DNA from: Cylicocyclus nassatus
Taxonomy: Eukaryota > Nematoda > Chromadorea > Rhabditida > Strongylidae
NCBI GenBank assembly: GCA_958299035.1
Contig: CATQJL010000112.1
Span: 6,852,109-6,916,108 of the forward strand
Reading direction: 5' to 3'
Length of the DNA: 64,000 nucleotides
Shown here: piece after piece, positions 1-10,017 of the stretch
Numbering within the stretch: the first letter of the stretch is position 1
Layout: the number at the start of each line of letters is the position of its first letter
Position numbers and translations under genes: made by a program
The notes under the pieces: generated by a model
The model's input: the letters and a program-made list of their open reading frames with translations, nothing else
What the model was told of the DNA's origin: nothing
Database searches by the model: none

Positions 1-866
1 ATTTGTTCAAAGAAACAAAAAAATTTTCACTTAAAAATACATCCCTCAATAATCCGTACGTAACCTTTTCACATGAATCCTTCAATCAGTTTGAAATGAG
101 TACCGTATCATGAGACTCACACATTTTTTCACTTAAACCTTTTGTACCATTGTCTTCCACACTTGTATCAGTAATAAATAATATTACTTATGTGATTTCA
201 TTTATTTATTTTTATGATTATAGGTTTCCACAATTTCACCACACTGATACAACATCTTCACCGCACTGAGGAAATATTCAGGTTAAGGTTAGTCCCTTTT
301 ACTTATTTTTCTTAGTACCCTACAACCTTCCCTCACTACTGATGATTCCGGGGAAAGTCGTACTCCTATCTAGTTCCCGTCTAGTGGAAGGAATGAAACG
401 GAAATTAGATACCACCTAGTTTTCTTTTTCTTTTTATATACAAGATTTTCAGTTTTGGTAGAATTCACCAAATGATTCTGGGAATTTTAGTGGCAAACAA
501 TTCAGCTCTACCATCGTCGCATCTTATGTTAGCAGAATCTTTGTACTTAACAAGGGAGAATACTTTGCGAGTGACACTTGAGTGCACCTAAGTTTTTTTT
601 TTACAAATCACGGCATCTGAGATTTTCAAGCTGCTTGGCTATTTTGATGGTTTTGAAATTTTTGCGCCGTGGTTGCCCCACAGGGCTTATAATTTGCAGT
701 GTCGGGTGCACCAACCCTCTACTCCGGCGTAGGGCTCTGCATCTCTTCCGCGAACATGCTCTCTAACCAAGTCCAGGCGAATGCGAAATTATGAAATACA
801 CAACTGCTGCAAACGCTGCTAAATCTTTGGAATTTGAATCCTTCAAAAACAGCTCATCGCTGAAAG
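1..866. other. AT-rich spacer, no gene recognised
   Basis: Both strands show only short open frames without recognisable domains, splice context or codon bias. No transposon termini were found before the inverted-repeat element that follows. Confidence 0.5.
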
Positions 867-1035
867 AGGCCTCGACAGAGTTCACGCGATTCAATCGTCG
901 CGGCGTTTGTCACGATTAGTTGTGTTGGAAAACTATCACAACCAAAACGCAAGATGATCGGCATAATGATATTGTTACAGTTGTCTTGTCGCGATAATCG
1001 CGACGATTAAATCGCGTGAACTCTGCCCGAGGCCT
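867..1035. mobile_element. Short inverted-repeat element (MITE-like)
   Basis: About 169 bp bounded by AGGCCTCG at the left and its complement at the right. The inverted repeat continues inward for about 40 bp with a few mismatches (AGAGTTCACGCGATT on the left, AATCGCGTGAACTCT on the right). It has no coding capacity. A target duplication is not clear, so the superfamily is unassigned. Confidence 0.6.
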
Positions 1036-1062
1036 TAGGTCGTTTCATAAGTCCGCAAAGTT

Positions 1063-1068
1063 TTTATT
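1063..1068 (-). promoter_or_regulatory. Candidate poly(A) signal AATAAA
   Basis: Minus-strand AATAAA lies about 75 nt downstream of the stop codon of the open frame at 1143-1370. That spacing is normal for a nematode 3' UTR. The hexamer is common in AT-rich DNA, so this is supportive only. Confidence 0.3.
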
Positions 1069-1142
1069 TTTGTAGCCATTTCTCGATGAAGCGGTTGTTT
1101 CACGTTAAAGCAACTGTACCGTTCGAAAGAGCCAATCCTGCT

Positions 1143-1370
1143 CTAGAAACCGTTTTTCGTTTTTGGAGCGAATCTAAATCCCTTTGATTTATAACCTCTC
1201 AAAGCAAAATTTTTTGAGAGGCAAAAGTTGGCGATTTCGGCAACTGCACTTTCCGCATTTGGTTCGTCTCCCGCAGAGAAGCCTAAACTTTTCAAAACCT
1301 CTTCAGATTCCATTCGATATACCAAATCTTGTTTGATCCTCACATCAAAAAAGGAGTCCTTTTCAACCAT
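1143..1370 (-). CDS. Candidate terminal exon or short ORF, unknown protein
   Basis: A 75-codon open frame on the minus strand ends in TAG at 1143. The frame stays open somewhat upstream of the ATG at 1370, so it could be the last exon of a longer gene. The peptide has balanced, globular composition: a run rich in Glu, Ser, Leu and Ala (VLKSLGFSAGDEPNAESAVA) followed by a basic, aromatic tail (KSKGFRFAPKTK). No known domain is recognised. An AATAAA lies about 75 nt past the stop. No clear 3' splice site was identified upstream and no neighbouring exon was found. It may be a genuine terminal exon, a gene relic, or part of an unidentified transposon. Confidence 0.3.
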   Translation of the reverse strand: MVEKDSFFDVRIKQDLVYRMESEEVLKSLGFSAGDEPNAESAVAEIANFCLSKNFALRGYKSKGFRFAPKTKNGF

Positions 1371-2136
1371 AAAAATTTCACAATTTTTCTTCCTGCGGTT
1401 TTTGTGATCATGGGTGGCCTGATTGAGAAGCCTAGCTTCTGACCCGCAGCTGTACTCGACTTTTGCGCTCAGAAATTACAAGCTGTCCAACTTGCCTTCG
1501 ACTGCAACTCTTTTCGCAGCTGACGTCGCTTCTGCGGGGATCGCCATGCCTGGATGATGGGTCCAAAAGATGTGTAAGGCAGTACCCCTACAATGTTCGC
1601 AGTAATCAAAGATTTGGTCCAGCCTATGCAGAACGACAAGACTTGCTCGAAAAATGGTGCATTTTTGGGGGCAAAAAATGGTCGATTTTGCAAATTTTCT
1701 GGAAGCAAATAGTCTCCATAACAGCCCCAGCAGACCTCTGTATAACCGCAGCATCTGAGCTCTCCAGCTCTCATCGCCTGAGATAATCCTGCACAAATAG
1801 GCCACTTTTCCTTTTTCCCTTCTGCGCATGCTGGTGACGCAGTGAGGTGCTGAAAAGCCAGCAAGACGGATATATGTTTTGGACAAATTTGTCTTTGCGA
1901 GGAAGTGTGTAGCTTCAAAAAAGAACCAATCTGCTCGAAGTTACAGCGATTTGGAAAAAACTTTCGCAAGTGCCCGGGAACTTTCTCTACGACCTAATAG
2001 AATAACCTATAATGTTGTTGTCTTGTGTTAAGATAGCGACTCTACTAGAAAAAAGGGTTTATTGAAAATTAAACATACATAAGAAAGAGAGCAAAATTTG
2101 AGCCAGGCTACTGCTACTTATGTACAAAGGCATAGG
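1371..2136. other. Unassigned sequence with long but unsupported frames
   Basis: Minus-strand frames of 166 and 136 codons overlap each other at 1469-1969 in different phases, and a plus-strand frame also overlaps. Composition is irregular (many Cys, Trp and Ser) and no family is recognisable. They are probably chance frames or decayed transposon DNA. Confidence 0.35.
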
Positions 2137-2258
2137 GGAACGAACGCCGCCAGTTTGAGTCGCCTTCCGCGGCCAACTGGTCCTTTCACATGTTGTTGCA
2201 TGTCGTTCCAAGACACCACTAGTCCGCGGAGGCGGCTCAAACTGGCGGCGTTCGTTCC
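2137..2258. mobile_element. Inverted-repeat MITE, 122 bp
   Basis: The left end GGAACGAACGCCGCCAGTTT is matched by its complement at the right end. The pairing continues through CCGCGG for about 37 bp per arm with few mismatches, leaving a loop of about 50 bp. GC content is much higher than the flanks. No target duplication is clear. Confidence 0.65.
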
Positions 2259-2710
2259 TTTGACTTATGAGACAACACAATATGGGCATCAATAATGAGT
2301 TCTTCAGAGACACTGAGACAACAAATGACAGAAAGAACCTATTTAGGAGTCTCTCATGAAGTCTTTCGTTCTGGCATGAAGTCGTGCGGCGGTTCCAACT
2401 CTGAAACACATTCATTGTGTTCCGTTGACTTCTATTGGAAAAAGCGACACACCCGCATTAGTATTACTTGTATATATTTTTTAATTTTTTGATCTTCGCA
2501 AGTTCATTACCGTTCACAAACTTGACTCAAAGGCAGCGTATCGCAAAATGATTGTTGTTGGAATTTTGCAGCGTTGCAATGATAGACCCTTCAACTAAAC
2601 TATCAGTGAAGTTTAGAGCGAAAAAGCGTGCCTGACAAGCCTGGAATGCCCTACGCAATTTACACGCATTTTCCAGCGAATGCGGATATGAAAAGCTTCA
2701 AAAAACCGCA
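2259..2710. other. No recognisable feature
   Basis: AT-rich spacer with short frames only and no recognised repeat termini. Confidence 0.4.
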
Positions 2711-2897
2711 CTTCTGCTATTTTTATGCGCTGGAAAGCCCAAATATGGGTAGCATAGCGAGAAGCCTCCGAAAAGGTGAAAAATAAAGAGCGTTATTTCA
2801 AAGGAACACTACCTTTAAGCTCTCTAGGAGCTCGGTTTACCTTGGCCTCGCTATGCTACCCATATTTGGGCTTTCCAGCGCATAAAAATAGCAAAAG
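2711..2897. repeat. Foldback with 51-bp arms
   Basis: 2711-2761 and 2847-2897 are near-perfect reverse complements (51 nt each, about one mismatch), separated by an 85-nt loop. The arms carry GCGCTGGAAAGCCCAAATAT. Such high arm identity suggests a recent MITE or a transcribable hairpin. No protein is encoded. Confidence 0.7.
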
Positions 2898-3856
2898 TGT
2901 CATGAACTCCACTTGCATAGAGCTTTCTAGGCACAGCATACCAAATCTTGGAAGGCCTAACTTCGTGAGAGTTTGCCGGTGAGAGCAGAACTATGGAAGC
3001 CCTTTATTAGATAACAGTTCTTTGCTCAAAATTCTGGGGAAAAAGTCTCCTACATACTTGGGCGCACTGCCTCTGCTGGGTGCCACCTCATTTTGCTGAT
3101 CTCAAAATCGCACCTAACATTACAAGAGAGGAAAAGAGAAGGTAGGAATTCTAAACTTATGAGCGATCCTTTTTTTGATTCTTTTGAATGGAGCGTTTTA
3201 CAGATAGCCAAAATGTTGAGCAAGGCTACTAATTTTTCTTCACTCTGTATGAAGCGTTTTTTAGTTCTTTCACGTCGAAATCAACCTATGACGACCGATG
3301 TTCCTGCAAAAGCTAAGTGAGAATCAGGTTGTCCCAAGGTTCCGTCCGTTTTGACTTTCAACCGCGATAACTCATATATTTTTAACTTAAAAAGGTTCAA
3401 AGTATCAATTGTAAACTAAAGCAAGCTCTGCAAAACTGCGTTCTCCTTTGCATCAGCTGGTTCGATTCATCTCGAGTTCAGCCAAACACTGAAAAGCCAA
3501 ATATTGAAAAGATTTAATTGCCCAAAAAATTGGAGAAATATCGTTCTTCTGTCCAAAGATCCTAAAAAACCTAACTTATTCGTTGCTGCATTTTTTTCTC
3601 GATTAAAACAAAAAGCAAGTAATGCTTCTGCCAAAGTGATGCTGTTCTCCCACATGAGTAGTTGTATACTAGCGTGAGAAGTACAATTGTGGATTTTGAG
3701 TTGCCTACAAGCTCTAGATTTGAAAAATATGGATTTTAGCATGAGACACCTGATTGAGAGAAGCTACAGTGTAGTTCGTAATTACACACGACACCCCACA
3801 TTTTAGACGTTTCTGAACTCTTTGAACCCTCCCCCCCCCCAAGACCGTTGGTACTA
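2898..3856. other. No recognisable feature
   Basis: No coding signal beyond short frames. A C-run of about 10 bases lies at 3830-3840. Confidence 0.4.
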
Positions 3857-4021
3857 TAGGCCGTCCGCACAGGGCGCGGAGAGTGCGCAAGATGTGTATT
3901 GCGCGTCACTCCTCTTTCTCCATGCACTCTCGCCGCCTGTTTTCTTTGCGCTTCTTCCAGTCATAAACTATCTTCAAAGAACGCAACAGCGTTGCTCTCT
4001 GTGCGCAGCGCGGATGGCCTA
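3857..4021. mobile_element. TA-flanked MITE, 165 bp
   Basis: Termini TAGGCCGTCCGCAC and the complement of TAGGCCATCCGCGC form imperfect inverted repeats. The element is flanked by TA at 3855-3856 and 4022-4023, as for Tc1/mariner-type non-autonomous elements. The termini themselves begin with TA, so the exact boundary is uncertain. Confidence 0.5.
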
Positions 4022-4396
4022 TACTTATAAGAGCATAGACGAAAACGATTTACGCGGGACAAGGACGGAAGTCGATACTTATCTTATCCATGTTTTTGCA
4101 CTAAATGCGAATTTCAGCAGTTCATAACTACACGAACATTTCAAATGAATTCCTTTTTCCACTCAAAACTGCAAACTTTAGAAGTGTATGATTTATTGCT
4201 GTTGAAAGTCAAAATAGCGAAGCTTAGGAGACAACTTGATAATTTCGGTTCTCCAGTTAGCAGAAAGGACGTGGATTGAAATCAAGAGGTTGTGATCGCA
4301 TTGCAGTTTAACCAATGAGCTCTCAGAAAATTACCAAGAACCCATGGTTTTCACCATGGTCTACTTGATTTTTTCATTTTTGCCTTCCCCTCAGAG
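4022..4396. other. Spacer before the hAT-like MITE
   Basis: No feature is recognised except the left copy of an 8-bp target duplication at 4389-4396. Confidence 0.4.
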
Positions 4397-4762
4397 CAGT
4401 GGCGTACCGAGGGGGGGGGGCGCGCCCCCTCCCCCCATCCCGAGAACGGGTCGCGAAATTTTTAAAAGTTACTTACATGGGTTATAAAATTGTGCAAATG
4501 ACTTGTCTGCACTTGTAAATAGTTAAAAAAATTTTTAAAAATTTTTAAAAATTTATTTCAGCCTTATAAAAAAAAATTTTTCGGGGGCGCGGCTGACGCC
4601 ACGCCCCCTTTTTCCAAAATTTCGGGGTCCTGAGACTCCGAAAACTTTAGAGAGCACACCAAAAATTTTTTCGGAGTGCGTGGCTGACGCCACGCACCTT
4701 CATGCGAAAAAAATTTTTGTCGCCCCCCCCCCTCCCGAGACGAAATCCTGGGTACGCCACTG
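4397..4762 (+). mobile_element. hAT-like MITE with 8-bp target duplication
   Basis: The 366-bp element starts CAGTGGCGTACC and ends GGTACGCCACTG. It is flanked by the perfect 8-bp direct repeat CCTCAGAG at 4389-4396 and 4763-4770. An 8-bp duplication with CAGTGGCG-type ends fits the hAT superfamily. Inside are G- and C-runs next to the ends, AT-rich tracts, and a repeated GGCTGACGCCACGC motif, but no transposase. Relatives lie at 18173-18520, 41814-42139 and 59900-60058, with a disrupted one at 11019-12253. Confidence 0.8.
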
Positions 4763-4770
4763 CCTCAGAG

Positions 4771-5410
4771 GAGTCTGAGCAGAGGATGGAAAGCAAACCC
4801 TCTATGGTACAAAAGCTTATGTTTCTCTGTTTCTCGTCAAACTCTGATGAAATTTTATCAAAACCACTGATTTTGGCAAGCTTAGGTCAGACACAAGTGC
4901 ATCTAAGAAGAAATTTTCGAAATTTGAGAATTCCGAAGAAAGATCATAATCTTTTGAGATTTCCTAAGTTATGGTGCTTTTTGAAAGGTACTTAAAACTT
5001 CAGCACATCAAGGAAATTCCAGGGTCGGTAGTAATCTGGTCGAAACTCACACTTACTCTGACTTAACTCTGAGTTATATCTGAGCTAAAGCGCACCTTTT
5101 TTACTCTCTCAACAAGTGCTTGAATGGACCAAATCTAGAAAGCGATGATATGGCAGAAGACTCCGATACCGGTAGTTTACTCCTAGTAGAAAAATATCGT
5201 CGAAGTCGTTCTGCACAAGAAAGAGCGCCACCATACGCGCCGCTGTGCTTTGCGAAAACTCTGAGTTTGGTGCGCGTTACAGTCTATCGTGGAACTCAGA
5301 GATAACTCTGAGTTTGGTCAGAGAAAGAGAACTAGTGCACAAAAGAAGAGGGGCAGCTAAAAGTCTTTGCTTGTACTTTCGGCAGGCATGAGGGGGGTGG
5401 GTCGTGGTGT
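4771..5410. repeat. Diffuse repeat rich in ACTCTGAGTT words
   Basis: From about 5025 to 5310 the words AACTCTGAGTT, CTCTGAGTTTGGTGCG and close variants recur in both orientations. Similar sequence lies at 54425-54700 and, inverted, at 60310-60410 (shared GGTAGTAATCTGG). It looks like an old dispersed non-coding repeat whose ends were not resolved. Confidence 0.45.
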
Positions 5411-5422
5411 GCCGGTATCTAC
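5411..5422. repeat. Target-site duplication, right-hand partner at 8447
   Basis: GCCGGTATCTAC occurs here and at 8447-8458, bracketing the complete minus-strand RTE insertion including its inverted 5' segment. Confidence 0.8.
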
Positions 5423-5453
5423 TTACTTACTTAGATACTTAGATGGCCTGCCC

Positions 5454-8125
5454 TCACGTGATGTGCGGGCCCCAGTACAGAAGTTGCCATTGATCCCTGT
5501 CCCTCGCTTCGGACATCCATGATCTTCTTGGTCGTCGTCGGTGGCTGCGTCCACGAGTTCCAGTAGCGAAAATCGTATTCAGCTGATTTCTCAGCTGGTC
5601 CATCCGTTCCACGAACACGTTTGCCCATCTCGTCGGTGGTCTTCCTCGAGAACGTTTGGCTTCGCGAGGAATCCACTCAGATGTTTTTAATGTCCATCTA
5701 TCGTCTGTTCTTCTCATTATGTGACCGGCCCATTGTTTCGCTTTCGCAACGTATTCCGCTGGTCACGAAGACGGGACATTCTTCTCATATCCGTGCTGCG
5801 AAGTCCGACTAGATGTTGCTTGTGTCGGGTTATCTTCAGAAAACTACGCTCGAGCGCTCTGTGAGTAATCCTTAAAGCTTTCGACGTGGCTACGGTGTCG
5901 GCCCAAGTCTCAGCTGCGTAGCAGAGCGCTGGGAGAAACGGTTGAATCGAACATGGGCACGAAGTTCCGGGTCCGTCAGTTGGTCGGTGGCTTCCTTCAG
6001 AGGCCCGAAGGCGGCCCAGGCTGCTCTTCTTCTCCCGTCAAGTTCTTCCCTCAAGTCCTTCTCCATGTTCATCGAACGTCCGAGATACACGTAAGAAGAC
6101 GTCTCCATAATAGGAGTGCCTTCCAATTCTATTTCTGCATCTTCGCAAAGGGCGTTCTTCATGATCTGAGTCTTCTTCCGATTTATTCGCAGTCTCATCT
6201 TCTTCCCTACTTTGTTTAGTTCCTTCAGCATCGTCTCTGCTTCAGTGATACTGCTCGAGAAGAGGACGATGTCATCTGCAAAACGAAGATTGGATAGGAA
6301 TCTCCTCCCATCAACTCGTATGCCTCTCTCTTCCCAGTTAAGCTGGGTCCACTCCTTGATCGACTAGCGCAGACAGGATGGCGTTGGTTTCGACGCTATC
6401 AAAGGCTTTCTCGTAGTCGACGAAGGTTGGGACTAGAGGAAGTCGATACTCCCGGCAGACTTCTATAACCCTCGAAACCATCTGGATGTGCATGCAGCTG
6501 AATCCTTTGCGAAATCCAGCTTGTTCTTGGGGTTGGGCTTCATCCAGTGTCCTAGATATGCGAGCGAGGATAATCTTCGTGAAAAGCTTGTACAGCACAC
6601 TCAGCAGGCATATTGAACTGTAACTTCGAAGATCTTCCCGTTCACCCTTCTTGAAAAGAAGGACGGTTCTTGACGTTCTCCACTGGTCGGGAATCCTCTC
6701 CTTCTGAAGGTAAGATGTCAGGTGCGACGCGAGAATCTCGTGTAGACGTTGTCCCCCGGCTCGCAGAAATTCGACGGAAAGATGGTCTGGTCCTGGAGCC
6801 GTGGACGTCTTCATGGTCTGAATCGCTGTGCGCACTTCAGCAGGTAGAATTCGTGGTGGTACTTCTCCAGTGGGAACAACGGGCATCGGCACGGGTGTTG
6901 ATGAGCGGAAGAGGTTGGTGTAGAAGTTCTTCGCAGATTCCATCTTGTATCGGGAGGAAGTCGGAGTCCTGTCTTCGTTCAATAGTGCAGCCAGCGGTAC
7001 GTGATATTCACAGAGGTCCCCTCGGCATTTCTTGAGACTTCCTTCGGCTGCTTCCAGTATCTTGGCTTGCCTGTACTTCCTGAGATCCTCCTGCAAAGCT
7101 GTTCTGCAACTGGCGTTGGCTATCAGTCGCTCGAGATTTGCATTCGGATCCTGCCTCAGAAATCTTCTTCTTTCGAGCAATTCCTTGGTGGTCTTCGAAA
7201 TACGTTCCAAGTTCTTCTCAGAAGTCACTGAGGCGCACTCTCCGCAGGCTCGCAATCCTTTCAGAAGCCGGTCGTAGTCGTACGTTGGGTCCTCCTCGAT
7301 GGGCCAGTCACATCTTGATATGAGCTCTTCCAGCCTGTTACCGTCATAGACGACTTCCTTCCTTCTCGCGGCACTGTGACAGACTTTCTTTTCCAGCCTT
7401 TGGCTGAGTCGTATCTTGGAGGCGGTGACCGGAGCCACTGCAGAATGATGGAACTACTGAGACATCGAGCAAGCTCCACCTTCGGTTGGTGAGAATGTAA
7501 TCGATCTCCGCATGAGTCGTTCCGTTGGGCGATTCCCATGTCCACCGGCGATGTTCATTTTTCATGAAGATGGGATTTCCATGGAAAATTCGTGCGGCGG
7601 AGAGATGCCCAACGAGACGGTTGCCGTTTTCGTTCCGGAGCCCATATCCAAACTTCCCGATCCTATATTCCTTTGTTAGTGGCATCCCGATTCGCATTGA
7701 AATCGCCCACAACATACTTGTAGAAGGACTTTTCGTTGCGGACGACCTCCTCCACGTCTTCGTAGAAAGCATCTAGTTCTGAGTCGTCAGCTGGATGTTG
7801 GAGAGTAGCAGTTGATGATGCTGATGGCCTTCTAACGTGGAGGGTGTAGTCGTAGGATGGCTAGTCGGGGTGATAGGATCTCGTGCGAATCGACAAGATG
7901 GACGATAGATGGGTGGACGACAAAGCCAACGCCTCCCACGTTTCGTGATAAAACCTTCTCACCAGGAATGATGAGCGTCCCATCATTCATCTGTCGCACG
8001 TCCTTCTTCCTAAACTTCGTTTCCTGCAGAGCGATGATGTGGTACTTGATGTGCTCTGCAGCGTCGAGAAGAGCGTGGAGGTCGGCGTTTGTGAAGACTG
8101 TCCTGGCGTTGTAGGTGCAGAGCAT
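5454..8125 (-). pseudogene. RTE endonuclease/reverse transcriptase pseudogene
   Basis: Would encode an apurinic-like endonuclease plus reverse transcriptase for target-primed retrotransposition. Reading right to left, the surviving pieces are: endonuclease start with YNAR and LQETK (8125-7832), the rest of the endonuclease with [13 protein letters not shown] (7772-7344), the RT with [11 protein letters not shown] and FVDYEKAFDS (7438-6338), the post-RT region with RINRKKTQIMKNA (6231-5890), and the C-terminus with WIPREAKR (5717-5454). Consecutive pieces lie in different frames, so at least four frameshifts separate them. A deletion near 6340 joins VDQGVDP directly to the EERGIRV region and removes RT motif B (RQGDTISP in the sister copy). 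No intact protein is possible. Confidence 0.85.
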
Positions 8126-8187
8126 GAGGCAGTCTCCGTGGCGTGTCGTTCGGGCAGACGTGTCGTTTTTGTCAAATCCAAAAGCCA

Positions 8188-8446
8188 GGCCAGATCCACC
8201 GCCGTCTGGTTTTCAGGTCGCTAGGCGATTCTCCCCGCTCTAAGCCCGGGGTCAGCGATCGCCCCGTGGAAATCAAGAGTTCGCCTAGTAAGCCTGCTCT
8301 TGTAGGGGAAAAATTCCATTACTCTACCAGTTAGAAGAATAGAAAGAAATCCTACACATCGGATCATCACCCCCGCCTACGGCGCCGGGTGGTAGCAAGA
8401 CTGATGTCAGGGTCCTCAGAGCGCCTTTTGGATTGGATTTGGATTG
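8188..8446 (+). other. Inverted 5' segment of the RTE insertion
   Basis: Plus-strand sequence such as GGTCAGCGATCGCC near 8251 and GCGCCTTTTGGATTGGA near 8421 aligns with 60655-60899 of the intact RTE, opposite to the element body. The outer end matches the point where the body begins, as expected from twin priming. Divergence is considerable. A short GGATTGG repeat lies next to the target duplication. Confidence 0.7.
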
Positions 8447-8458
8447 GCCGGTATCTAC
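8447..8458. repeat. Target-site duplication, left-hand partner at 5411
   Basis: Perfect 12-bp copy of GCCGGTATCTAC that closes the 5' side of the RTE insertion. Confidence 0.8.
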
Positions 8459-8826
8459 AGAATTTTGAAATCTCAAAACCTTGTTCCACAAGGTTATTCG
8501 GTGCGCTGACCACGTATATGTTACTCATTTTTCACTTTTTACTTTGGGGTCACAAAGTTGTGCTACGGTGGACTAAAAGTTCAAAGTCTAAGTTTAAGTT
8601 TTAGAATTTACTCAATGACGCTCATGAAGAAAGTGATAGACGCTGTTAAAGAAACCCATCGAAATCCTGACGTCCCTGATAAGCGAAAACTCGGTAGCAC
8701 CTACTTACTGCGCATCATTACTTCACAAACTACTGCGCCAGGACCACAGAAATATACACTTCCTGAGGGTAGTTTAATAGAAACTCCTACAGTGATACAA
8801 TGACGTGCTATGCTTATGGAGTTCCA
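8459..8826. other. No recognisable feature
   Basis: Short frames only, with no repeat ends seen. Confidence 0.4.
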
Positions 8827-9116
8827 TCATTCGACGGTCATCGAATATTCGAATATTCGATGCTCATCGGATAATTCGAATATCCGCTGACCACCGAATG
8901 ATCGAATTGATGACCATCGAATACGACTTTCGAATAATATTCGAAAGTTGAGGTTTTCGAATTCGACTTTCGAATAATATTCGAAAGTTGAGATTTTCGA
9001 ATATTCAAATATTGAATATATTCGAAAATAGAAAATTTCGAATATTTGACTTTCGAATTTCATTCGAAATCTCAGATTTTCGAATATTCGACTTTTCGAA
9101 TCAATCGAATGATTTA
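8827..9116. repeat. TTCGAA/ATTCGAAT-rich low-complexity tract
   Basis: Dense short words ATTCGAATA, TTTCGAA and ATCGAATAT, each nearly self-complementary, in an irregular array. A longer tract of the same character lies at 59140-59600. Frames through it give Phe/Ile/Tyr/Glu-rich nonsense and are not genes. Confidence 0.75.
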
Positions 9117-9366
9117 TTCAAATGATGAAATAATCACCCGATTCGGTCCTAAGTATATAAACCACCATTCTATTCAACTGGCTTGGCTTCGGGAAGGCGA
9201 GGTTAGTGTGGTAATTTAAGGCTAGGTCATGATCAGAGAGCACTCGCGCGAAAGAGACGCAGGTAGGTCGCGGACATAAGCGGCCTTAATTAAGTCACAA
9301 AGCTCCGCCTTAACGTAGCCAAGCAAGTTGAATGCATGCAAAATTTTCACATGCATGACAACACTA
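9117..9366. repeat. Left part of a dispersed repeat that hosts the next element
   Basis: The segment ending CATGACAACACTA resembles 12370-12386. There the same words continue uninterrupted into AGTAACGGGATCCCGCAT, giving an empty-site comparison for the insertion at 9367-10017. Confidence 0.5.
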
Positions 9367-10017
9367 AAGGCACCGTCCACCCCAAGTTGAGGGTGTTGAG
9401 CTTCTGGTAGCATATAACAGTAGGGTCTCCTATCAAGCCAATGCTCAAGTCACGGCGCAATATGCAGCTTCGGAAACGAGAAAATCGCTTCGGAATAGCG
9501 AAGATGCACGAGGACCCCCATCCACTCAGACAATCGCCGGGGGCAGGCGGGCACCGGAAAAATAGATGGCTGATTTCTCGCATCCCGCTCGCGGATTTTT
9601 TGAGAGGCAATCAGGACTTTTCGGAACGTCGCTTGCTGAATTCGCGATTCCTCAGAGATTCAGCAATATATCTGCAAAAGATGAGAGCGAAAAAAGATTG
9701 AACAGGCGGTCTCTCAAAAACTCGCTGACTATTTTCCTGGAATTTGCGAGCGGGATGCGAAATTCCAGCAACGCGTATTTTACGGTGCCCGCCTGCCCCC
9801 GGCGATTGTGTGAGCATGCCCGCCCCTCCCCATTCATGCCCGCCCATTTGTGCGTGCTCGTCCAATCACCGTTCTGAAAAGCCGGCCTGTGGGCACTTCG
9901 GAATGGGAATTGTCGGGATTTTCGCGGATTCTCGACTTCATATTTGGAATCAAGGACATAAGAAGGCCATGAAACGAGAAAAACTTGGAAGTCGAGAATC
10001 TGGGTGGACGGTGCCTT
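9367..10017. mobile_element. TA-flanked element with AAGGCACCGTCC ends
   Basis: The left end AAGGCACCGTCCACCC and the right end GGGTGGACGGTGCCTT are inverted repeats, flanked by TA at 9365-9366 and 10018-10019. The related locus near 12383 has one TA and no element, which confirms the boundaries. A 290-bp CTCAGA-family MITE (9525-9814) is nested inside. No transposase is seen. A second copy lies at 46491-46947. Confidence 0.75.
9525..9814 (+). mobile_element. CTCAGA-family palindromic MITE, copy A
   Basis: The 290-bp element starts CTCAGACAATCGCCGGGGGC and ends with the complement (one change, TGTGTGAG). It is flanked by CA/CA at 9523-9524 and 9815-9816. The two halves are inverted copies of each other over much of their length. 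The same subtype as copy C at 24460. Frames running through it only reflect the repeat and should not be read as proteins. Confidence 0.85.

Larger units (their letters stand above)
5423..8446 (-). mobile_element. Degenerate RTE-clade non-LTR retrotransposon with inverted 5' segment
   Basis: A minus-strand relative of the RTE at 60545-63830. Its 3' end at 5423 has the same short TAAG-type tandem tail. The body runs to about 8187 and is followed by a 5' segment in the opposite orientation (8188-8446). The whole is bracketed by a 12-bp target duplication, so body and inverted piece arrived in one event. The coding region is broken by frameshifts and by an internal deletion of about 160 bp. It is non-autonomous and long dead compared with the plus-strand copy. 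Confidence 0.85.

Noticed and set aside
1469..1969. 166-codon minus-strand frame
   Set aside because: Overlaps a second minus frame and a plus frame of similar length, irregular composition, no start context or domain.
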